Positions 7,861-15,815 of a stretch of DNA of 64,000 bases are shown here, piece after piece; the first letter of the stretch is position 1; each line of letters begins with the position of its first letter. The stretch lies in NCBI GenBank assembly GCA_963975575.1, contig CAXBHL010000003.1:124001-188000 (forward strand), read 5' to 3'. The notes under the pieces are model-generated. The model was given only the letters and a program-made list of their open reading frames with translations. It was not told where the DNA came from and did no database searches. This stretch comes from UBA6054 sp963975575 (lineage in GTDB: Bacteria > Planctomycetota > Phycisphaerae > Phycisphaerales > UBA1924). Made by a program: the position numbers and the translations under genes.

Positions 7861-9000
7861 TCAGCCCTTGATCCGGCCCACCAGCGACTGGGCCTTGACC
7901 TCGACGCCCTTGAGGATCGAGTTGAGCATGTCGCGGTTCGGGGCGTACTCCTGGGCCGTGTGGGTGGTGACCCACTCCTTGTTGACCAGATCCGCCAGGC
8001 ACTGCGTGAAGGACATCATGCCCTCGGTGCGTGATCCGGCGATCACGGAGGGCAGGTCTGAGTCCCGCTTGTCGCGGATGAGTTCCTTGACGGTGGGGGT
8101 GGTCACGAGCACCTCGGTCGCGGGGACCACCGACGTGCCGGTGATTTCCTTGTTGGACGGAACGAGTTTTTGGGCGCAGATCGCCTTCATGGTCGCGGCC
8201 AGGGAGTTGCGGATGAACTCCCGTTCGTCCTGCGGGAAAAACTCGAGCATGCGCCCGAACGCGCCCATGGTGTCCATGGTGTGCAGCGTGGCGAACACCA
8301 GGTGCCCGGTTTCGGCGGCCTGGATGGCGCTGATCACCGTCTCCTTGTCGCGCATCTCGCCGATGAAGATCACGTCTGGGTCCTGGCGCACGACGTGCCG
8401 CAGCGCCTCATGAAAATCGGTCACGTCGATGCCGATCTCCCGCTGCGAGATGATCGACTTTTTCGGCACGAAACGGTACTCGACCGGGTCCTCGATCGTG
8501 ATGATGTTCTCGCCGCGGGTGCGGTTGATCTCTTCCACCATCGCGGCCAGCGTCGAGCTCTTGCCCGACCCGGTCACGCCGACGATCAGCACCAGACCCT
8601 CGCGCTCGGTCTGGACGATTCTGGAGTAGATCGGCGGCAGGTGCAGGTCCTCGTACGTGGGGATCTCGGCCTTGACGCGCCGGATGGCCGCGTGGGTGTG
8701 GTTGCCCGAGCGGAGCATGTTGATGCGGAACCGATCGCCCGGCCCGCCGCCGGCGCCCGGCAGGTGCCAGGCGAAGTCCAGATCCCCCGTGGCGTCGAAG
8801 CGCTGCTTCTGTACGTCGCTGAGCAGCGGGTCGAGCAGGTGATCGGCGTCCTCCTCGGAGACCGGCTCACCCTGGATGGGGTGCAGATCGCCCCCGATGC
8901 GGTAGGTGGGGGGGATGCCGACCTTGATGTGCAAGTCGGAGGCATCCAAACGCCCCATGGCACCCAGGAGCTTTTTGATATTCAGCGGGCCGTTGATCAA
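7861..9000 (-). CDS. pilT: Type IV pilus retraction ATPase, PilT family
   Basis: PilT is the hexameric cytoplasmic ATPase that powers pilus retraction (twitching). All GspE/PilT motifs are present: Walker A GVTGSGKSS (141-149), Asp box TIEDPVEY (168-175), Walker B around DVIFIGEMRD (209-218) and His box TGHLVFATLHT (231-241). The length of 379 aa fits PilT rather than PilB, which has an extra N-terminal domain. I set the start at TTG 9000, with a GGAAGGGGG stretch just upstream; further upstream the frame becomes an Arg/Pro-rich chance extension. No pilin or pilC gene is nearby, so it may be PilT or the paralogue PilU. It is divergent from a kinase / sigma-54 regulator pair that could control it. 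Confidence 0.92.
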   Translation of the reverse strand: MINGPLNIKKLLGAMGRLDASDLHIKVGIPPTYRIGGDLHPIQGEPVSEEDADHLLDPLLSDVQKQRFDATGDLDFAWHLPGAGGGPGDRFRINMLRSGNHTHAAIRRVKAEIPTYEDLHLPPIYSRIVQTEREGLVLIVGVTGSGKSSTLAAMVEEINRTRGENIITIEDPVEYRFVPKKSIISQREIGIDVTDFHEALRHVVRQDPDVIFIGEMRDKETVISAIQAAETGHLVFATLHTMDTMGAFGRMLEFFPQDEREFIRNSLAATMKAICAQKLVPSNKEITGTSVVPATEVLVTTPTVKELIRDKRDSDLPSVIAGSRTEGMMSFTQCLADLVNKEWVTTHTAQEYAPNRDMLNSILKGVEVKAQSLVGRIKG

Positions 9001-9042
9001 GACCGCCCCCTTCCGGTGGGTACGGGACCTGTTGCGGGGTCG

Positions 9043-9051
9043 AGTGTACCA
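9043..9051 (-). promoter_or_regulatory. Candidate extended -10 promoter for pilT
   Basis: On the minus strand TGG precedes TACACT (-10 at 9048-9043), an extended -10 arrangement, with no convincing -35. Transcription would begin near 9036, giving a leader of about 36 nt before TTG 9000. Confidence 0.35.
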
Positions 9052-9223
9052 GAAACCGGAGGGGGGTCGGCGCGGGATTCCCGTCCGAGAACGCGGCGAT
9101 GGTGCGTCGGGGCAGCGCGGCTGTAGGGTGTTGCGCGGACAGGACGGCACCGTGGCCCCCGGGTGTCGCGCCGCGGCATCACCGGGCGTGACAACGGGCC
9201 CCTCGGGGTCGATCCTGTGTCCG

Positions 9224-10126
9224 ATGAGCGACGACACCCCATCCAGCGATCGGCCCGGCGACCATCGGCCAGGGGAGTCCGGCAGGTCCGGCCCCGGCCC
9301 CCGGCACGTGGTCCGCCCTCCGGGCGTGCTCGGGCCGGAGGACTGTTCCTCGGGCCCGCTCGCCGCCGACCGACTGACGGTCGTCGCCCACGAACTGCGC
9401 AACATGCTCGACGGCTCGATGCGATGGCTGGGCGTGGTCGCGGCCACCCTGCCCGAGAGCGAGGTGGCGGCCGAATCCGAGAAGCTCTCGGCCGCACGCG
9501 AGCAGATCCTCACCGTCCAGCACACGCTCGAGCGGATGAGTTCCATGGTCAACGCGGCCCTGCGCTCCAAGGCGGTGCCCATCGGCTCGCCGCTGCTGGG
9601 CGTCTCCAGCGTCGTTTCGCTGGCCATGGCGATCGATCACGCGATGGACGTCGTGCGGCCCCTCGCCGGCGAACGCGGCGTGCAGCTGCGACTGACCATC
9701 GAGCCCGCGGCGGGCTGCGTGCCGGCCGGGCCGATGTACACGGTGATCCTCAACGGGCTGATCAACGCCGTCGAGGCGATCGGCCGGGCCGCCGAGCGCG
9801 ACACGCTCAACCCCGGCGGCACGATCGAGATCACCGCCCGATGCGAACGCGGCGGCGAGGAGGTCATCCTGGACATCGCCGACGACGGACCGGGCCTGGA
9901 CTCGGCGGTCCGGGGCGAGAAGGCCTTCCGGCACGGCGTGACCACCCGCCCGGACGGCTACGGCATCGGGCTGGCGATCTCCCGACAGATCGTCGAGTCG
10001 ATGGAGGGCGTGATCTCGCTGGCCGAGCGCGAGGACCGCGTCGGGTCCAACCGGCCCGGGGCCGTGCTCCGCGTGCGGATCCCGACGAACAACGAGCGGT
10101 TCAACCCGGACCGCAAGGTCGGCTAA
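9224..10126 (+). CDS. Soluble sensor histidine kinase
   Basis: The 300-residue product has a Pro/Gly-rich N-terminus, then a dimerisation helix with the phospho-acceptor in VVAHELRN (His56), an N-box around LNGLINAVEAI, the G1 motif DIADDGPGLD and G2 GYGIGLAISRQ of the HATPase_c fold. There is no transmembrane segment and no PAS or GAF input domain, so the signal must come from a protein partner or from the short N-terminus. The ATG at 9224 is chosen because sequence upstream has no kinase features. It lies 9 bp before the sigma-54 response regulator gene, so the two form a two-component pair. Confidence 0.88.
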   Translation: MSDDTPSSDRPGDHRPGESGRSGPGPRHVVRPPGVLGPEDCSSGPLAADRLTVVAHELRNMLDGSMRWLGVVAATLPESEVAAESEKLSAAREQILTVQHTLERMSSMVNAALRSKAVPIGSPLLGVSSVVSLAMAIDHAMDVVRPLAGERGVQLRLTIEPAAGCVPAGPMYTVILNGLINAVEAIGRAAERDTLNPGGTIEITARCERGGEEVILDIADDGPGLDSAVRGEKAFRHGVTTRPDGYGIGLAISRQIVESMEGVISLAEREDRVGSNRPGAVLRVRIPTNNERFNPDRKVG

Positions 10127-10135
10127 GAGGAGACG

Positions 10136-11587
<1,452 letters not shown>

Positions 11588-11596
11588 GGCTCAAAG

Positions 11597-11746
11597 TACG
11601 AGCCGCGAGCGGGAGCGAGCGGACGCGGTGGCTGTGTCGCACTCGGCCGGGCGAGGTTCCCCACACCCGCTCTTGTGCCTGTTCAGGGATCGAAGCCCAT
11701 GCCCCGACACGCCCCCGCGCCCGCTCCCTGCCGGTCGCGGCTCGTA
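11597..11746. repeat. Long imperfect inverted repeat (REP-like) between two operons
   Basis: TACGAGCCGCGA (11597-11608) pairs perfectly with TCGCGGCTCGTA (11735-11746). Inside, the arms continue as an imperfect match over about 40 bases each (left GGGAGCGAGCGG...GCGG..TGTGTCG, right the complement of GGGAGCGGGCGCGG..GTGTCG), leaving a central loop near 11641-11706. It sits after the response-regulator stop and before the AAA+ gene. The arm sequence resembles short repeats I recall from planctomycete intergenic regions; it may act as a terminator or be a small mobile repeat. Confidence 0.6.
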
Positions 11747-11828
11747 TGGACGCCACGCGCGGGAATAACCCGCCCCGCCGAATCGCTTCCCCCTCATCCG
11801 CAAGGCCCCGGGGAGCGAACAATCCGCC

Positions 11829-13256
11829 ATGCCCACCGCCACGATCTCAGAAAAGCCCGCCACCCTCCGCGAACTGCGTGAGGCGGGGTGGAAGTCCCGA
11901 TCCGTCAAGGCCGAACTGCGTGAGAACCTGACCAAGGCCCTCGCGGCTGGGGAGGAGTTGTTCCCCGGCATCGTCGGCTACGACGCGACGGTCATACCCG
12001 AGGTGGTCAACGCGGTGCTGGCCGGGCACGACCTGCTGTTCCTGGGCGAGAAGGGGCAGGGCAAGAGCCGCCTGATGCGGCAGTTGGTGCGGTTTCTTGA
12101 TTCGGAACTGCCGTACTTGGACATCGCCGGCTGCCCGGTGCACGAGGACCCGGAGAACCCGATCACGGAGGCCGGCAAGCGGTTCCTGGCCGAGCACGGC
12201 GAAGACGCCCCGATCGCGTGGTGGCGCCGCGAGGACCGCTACGCCGAGCGTCTCGCCCCCGGCACCAAGTTCGCTGATGTCATCGGCGAGATCGACCCCG
12301 CCAAGCTCGCCCGCGGCGTGTCCCTCGGCTCGGAAGACTCCCTGTTCTTCGGCCTGATCCCCCGCATGCACCGCGGCCTGTTCGCCATGAACGAGCTGCC
12401 CGACCTCGACGACTCCGTGCAGGTGGGCCTGTTCAACATCCTCGAAGAGCGCGACGTGCAGATCCGCGGCATCCCCGTCCGCTTCGATCTGGACATCATG
12501 GTCATCTTCTCGGCCAACCCCGCGACCTACAACCGCTCGGGCAAGGTCATCCCCCAGCTCAAGGACCGCATCGGCTCGACCATCCAGACGCATTACCCGC
12601 GCGAGCGGGACCTGGGTATCGAGATCACCGAGCAGGAGGCGCTCAAGGGCGTGGACCTGGGCGGCGACTACCCCGTGCTGGTGCCGCGGTTCATGAAGGA
12701 GATCGTCGAGGAGATGGCGGCCGTGGCCCGGCGGAGCAAGTATGTCGACCACGCGTCGGGCGTGTCGGCCCGGTTCTCGATCGCCAACTACCGCGTGATG
12801 ATCGCCTCGGCCCGCCGCCGCGGCATCGTGCTGGGCGAGAAGCCTTCGGTGCCCCGCATCAGTGACCTGGCCCACTTCCACTCCACGGCCTCGGGCAAGG
12901 TGGAGCTGGACCTGATGAGCAGCCACCAGCTCAGCGAGACGCAGGCCCTGGACGCCATCTTCGCCGAGGCGATCGGCAACGTGTACAAGGAGTACGCCGA
13001 CGAGCATGGCGCGACCGCCATCGGGGAAATCTTCGCCAAGGGCGTAAAGATCGAGGTGGGCGACATGCTGCCGAGTTCGCACTACGAAAAGCTGCTCCAG
13101 CGCGTGCCGCCGGTGTGGGACCAGGCCTTCCAGGTCAACGCGTCGGAGGACCCCGCGGTGCGGGCGAGCTGCGTGGAGTTCGTGCTGGCCGGGCTGTGGG
13201 CCCGGGACCGGATCAGCCGGGCGGTGCGCCACGGGCGGGTGGAGTTTGAGGTCTAA
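11829..13256 (+). CDS. AAA+ ATPase, magnesium-chelatase ChlI / MoxR-like
   Basis: A 475-residue AAA+ protein with Walker A GEKGQGKS (73-80), an acidic Walker B-like segment GLFAMNELPDLDDSVQ, a sensor region VIFSANPATYNRSG and a C-terminal helical lid. The order matches the ChlI-like ATPases that work with a VWA-domain partner. Such pairs insert metals or remodel protein complexes with the VWA MIDAS site as adaptor. The partner is encoded two genes downstream, with a 180-residue unknown protein between them, all within a few bases of each other. The natural target is unknown, so I give no gene symbol. Confidence 0.8.
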   Translation: MPTATISEKPATLRELREAGWKSRSVKAELRENLTKALAAGEELFPGIVGYDATVIPEVVNAVLAGHDLLFLGEKGQGKSRLMRQLVRFLDSELPYLDIAGCPVHEDPENPITEAGKRFLAEHGEDAPIAWWRREDRYAERLAPGTKFADVIGEIDPAKLARGVSLGSEDSLFFGLIPRMHRGLFAMNELPDLDDSVQVGLFNILEERDVQIRGIPVRFDLDIMVIFSANPATYNRSGKVIPQLKDRIGSTIQTHYPRERDLGIEITEQEALKGVDLGGDYPVLVPRFMKEIVEEMAAVARRSKYVDHASGVSARFSIANYRVMIASARRRGIVLGEKPSVPRISDLAHFHSTASGKVELDLMSSHQLSETQALDAIFAEAIGNVYKEYADEHGATAIGEIFAKGVKIEVGDMLPSSHYEKLLQRVPPVWDQAFQVNASEDPAVRASCVEFVLAGLWARDRISRAVRHGRVEFEV

Positions 13257-13258
13257 CG

Positions 13259-13801
13259 ATGTGCTGGGCGATCATGATCTCATCCAACCCGGAGACGCGT
13301 GAAACGCTGCTGGCGGAAACCATCGGCGGGCTCGCGGTGCGGCGGCTCGATGCCCCGCCGGGCTCGGACCGGGTGGTGTGGATGGTGACCGAGCGTGGTG
13401 GTTGTGGGTGCGGGCTGTACTGCGTGAGAGAGGGCGACGCTCATGGTGGTCCGACTTGGGAGCAGGCACTCGAGCAGCGACGCAAACGCTACCGGGCGAA
13501 GGGTTGGGGCGAGGCGAAGATCCAGCGTGCACTTGAGGCAGCTCAAGAAAGCATAAATCACACCCGCCGAGTTCGCAAGCAGTTCACCGGGCTGCGGCCC
13601 GATGTCGGCGCGGTCATGGAACGGGCCGTCGCACTCGATCCGGCAGCAGAACTTCTTGTCCACATGGCCGACGGGGACTATCACGACGACATCCCCATGT
13701 TCGCGCAACTCCGTCCGACGTTGCTCGCGATGGACACCGCGCACGCGTGGTGTGCGGCAGTCTCACCGGACACCCGCTACCGCATGAAAGCAGTCCGATG
13801 A
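13259..13801 (+). CDS. Unknown 180-residue protein between AAA+ and VWA genes
   Basis: I do not recognise this protein. It begins with a hydrophobic stretch containing CWAIM, has a Cys/Gly knot GGCGCGLYC near residue 50, then a charged helical region (EQRRKRYRAKGWGEAKIQRALEA in two parts) and an acidic DGDYHDD segment. The ATG at 13259 has GAGG overlapping the end of the AAA+ gene, and the stop overlaps the ATG of the VWA gene (ATGA). Translational coupling on both sides suggests a third component of the AAA+/VWA system, perhaps its substrate or adaptor. It has no signal peptide or clear membrane segment. Confidence 0.7.
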   Translation: MCWAIMISSNPETRETLLAETIGGLAVRRLDAPPGSDRVVWMVTERGGCGCGLYCVREGDAHGGPTWEQALEQRRKRYRAKGWGEAKIQRALEAAQESINHTRRVRKQFTGLRPDVGAVMERAVALDPAAELLVHMADGDYHDDIPMFAQLRPTLLAMDTAHAWCAAVSPDTRYRMKAVR

Positions 13802-15582
13802 CCACGCCCAACCGCCATGACCGGGGCCTCGTCCACGCCTACCTCGGCTACGACCCCAAGAACTTCCCCTCCCCCACGGCCCCGCCGCCGGATGTGGCGG
13901 GGGCGGCGTTCGACTACGCCATGCACTTCGGCGACCTCGACGGCCTGACCGAGGAGCAACTCGCCAACGCGATCAAGATCGACGCCTCGCAGATCCAGGG
14001 GCTGGGGCCGAGTCTGAACGCGCTCATCGCCATGCTGGAGGAACGCAAGGCCCGGCTGCTGGCGACCTACGAGACCGACGCCGCCCGCCAGGCGGCCGAG
14101 AAGGCGTACCACGACCAGGCCGCGACGATCGAGCCGAAGAAGGAACAGCGGGACATGCTCGCCAAGGCCGTGCGCGAGGAGCAGGTCCGCGACCTCGAAC
14201 GCCTGTGGTACATGCAGAAGAACGAGCATTCACCGGTGTCACGCGGCCTCATCAAGCTGATCGAGCGGCTCGGCGAGAAGTACCAGATCGAGCAGATGTC
14301 GGGCGAGTACGCCTTCACCGGGCGCGAGCCGCTGACGCCGGACGAGGCGGTCGATCTGTACGAGGAACTCAAGACCATCGACAAGCTGCTCGAACAGTTG
14401 CGCGAGGCGATGAAGACGGCCCAGCTCGCCATCATCGACCTGGACGAACTGTCCGAGATGGCCGACGAGGAGGGCCTGGGCGAGCAGATCCAGAACCTCA
14501 ACCAGATCCAGCAGCAACTCGAAGAGTTCGTCCGCCAGGAGGCCGAACGCCAGGGGCTGGAGAAGACCAAGTCCGGCTACCGCCTCAGCCCCAAGGCCTT
14601 CGCGCTGGTGCGGGGCAAGCTGCTGCGGGAGATCTTCAGCGACCTCCAGGCCGCCCGCAGCGGCCGCCACGACCCGATCACCGGCGAAGGCCCCGTCGAA
14701 ACGACCAAGACCAAAGAATACGAGTACGGCGACAGCGTGTCGAACCTGGACGTCGGGGCCTCGTTCGTCAATGCGGCGATCCGTGGGGCCAGAGACGAAG
14801 AGACGCAGAGACGAAGAGACGAGGTGGGGGATCCGGATCCGGAACACTCCGTCTCTTCGTCTCTGCGTCTCTCCGTCTCCCTCTCCCCAGACGACCTCGT
14901 TATCCACCGCACCCGCAACACCCCCAAGTGCGCCACCGCCATCCTCATGGACATGTCCGGCTCCATGCGCCACGGCGGGCAGTATGTGCACGTCAAGCGG
15001 ATGGCCCTGGCCCTGGACGCGCTGATCCGCCAGGAGTACCCCGGCGACCACCTCTCGTTCGTCGAGATGTACTCGTTCGCCAAGCTCAAACGCTCCAGCG
15101 AGATCGTCCGCCTGATGCCCAAGCCCGTGTCGATCCACAACCCGGTGGTGCGCCTCAAGGCCGACATGAGCGACCCGACCGTGACCGAGGGCCGCATCCC
15201 GCAGCATTTCACCAACATCCAGCACGCCCTGTCGCTGGCCCGGCGCGTGCTCAGCGGGCAGGACACGCTCAACCGCCAGATCACCCTGATCACCGACGGC
15301 CTGCCCACCGCCCACTTCGAAGGCCCCGAACTCTTCCTGCTCTACCCGCCCGACCCCCGCACCGAAGAAGCCACCATGCGCGAGGCCTTCGCCTGCGCCC
15401 GCGAGGGCATCACCATCAACATCTTCCTGCTGCCCAGCTGGAGCCAGACCAGCGAGGACGTCGCCTTCGCCCAGCGGATGGCCCAGGCCACCAGCGGCCG
15501 CGTGTTCTTCACCGGCGGCAAGGACCTCGACCGGTTCGTGCTGTGGGACTATGTCAGCATGCGTCGCAAGGTCTTCGGCTGA
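13798..15582 (+). CDS. VWA-domain protein, partner of the AAA+ ATPase
   Basis: The 594-residue product starts at an ATG overlapping the upstream stop. Residues 1-320 are charged and largely helical (ChlD-like spacer). The C-terminal von Willebrand A domain begins near 380 with a complete MIDAS motif DMSGSM (385-390) and a later conserved Thr/Asp (LITDGLPTAH). A block of roughly residues 329-365 (RGARDEETQRRRDE ... SSSLRLSVSLSP) does not look like protein evolution: it is the translation of a palindromic DNA repeat inserted in frame between spacer and VWA domain. The insertion keeps the frame, so the gene is probably functional. The metal-dependent VWA fold would bind a partner for AAA+ remodelling. 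Confidence 0.82.
   Translation: MTTPNRHDRGLVHAYLGYDPKNFPSPTAPPPDVAGAAFDYAMHFGDLDGLTEEQLANAIKIDASQIQGLGPSLNALIAMLEERKARLLATYETDAARQAAEKAYHDQAATIEPKKEQRDMLAKAVREEQVRDLERLWYMQKNEHSPVSRGLIKLIERLGEKYQIEQMSGEYAFTGREPLTPDEAVDLYEELKTIDKLLEQLREAMKTAQLAIIDLDELSEMADEEGLGEQIQNLNQIQQQLEEFVRQEAERQGLEKTKSGYRLSPKAFALVRGKLLREIFSDLQAARSGRHDPITGEGPVETTKTKEYEYGDSVSNLDVGASFVNAAIRGARDEETQRRRDEVGDPDPEHSVSSSLRLSVSLSPDDLVIHRTRNTPKCATAILMDMSGSMRHGGQYVHVKRMALALDALIRQEYPGDHLSFVEMYSFAKLKRSSEIVRLMPKPVSIHNPVVRLKADMSDPTVTEGRIPQHFTNIQHALSLARRVLSGQDTLNRQITLITDGLPTAHFEGPELFLLYPPDPRTEEATMREAFACAREGITINIFLLPSWSQTSEDVAFAQRMAQATSGRVFFTGGKDLDRFVLWDYVSMRRKVFG
14785..14888. repeat. Palindromic repeat inserted in frame in the VWA gene
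   Basis: The left arm (14785-14822) is built of AGAGACGAAG / AGACGCAGAG units; the right arm (14850-14888) is its near-exact reverse complement, with one mismatch over 29 central bases. The loop contains GGATCCGGATCC. The whole block is about 100 bp and keeps the reading frame open. The AGAGACG/CGTCTCT units are much lower in complexity than the gene around them, which points to insertion of a mobile palindromic repeat. Confidence 0.8.
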
Positions 15583-15640
15583 AGCCGACCCATCCTCCGA
15601 TAACCTCTTCCCTCCACCCCTCGACACGCTGGACTAAAGC

Positions 15641-15667
15641 GGCCAAGCCGACGGAGCTGGCTTGGCC
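15641..15667. terminator. Hairpin downstream of the VWA gene
   Basis: GGCCAAGCC (15641-15649) pairs perfectly with GGCTTGGCC (15659-15667) around a 9-nt loop, about 60 bp after the VWA stop. No T-run follows, so it may end transcription with help or simply protect the 3' end. Confidence 0.4.
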
Positions 15668-15710
15668 ACCTTGGGCCAAACACTTTCAAACGGAGAATCG
15701 CGGCTGGGTC

Positions 15711-15739
15711 TTGACTCCGTTTCCTGCCCGTATTACCTT
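15711..15739 (+). promoter_or_regulatory. Candidate promoter for the repeat dockerin protein
   Basis: TTGACT (15711-15716) is a good -35. A weak -10 TACCTT (15734-15739) follows after 17 nt; TATTAC at 15731 is a better hexamer but too close (14 nt). The leader to ATG 15816 would be about 70 nt. Confidence 0.3.
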
Positions 15740-15815
15740 GGGACGCCCGTCGCACGCACCGAAGGCCAGGTGGACCGAGATTCTTGCCTCACTGCCGCGA
15801 ACCGGAACACGCACG

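Noticed and set aside
14205..15815. Frame open upstream of the repeat dockerin gene, overlapping the VWA gene
   Set aside because: Its translation is Arg/Pro/Gly-rich noise inside the VWA coding region; the signal peptide begins at ATG 15816.
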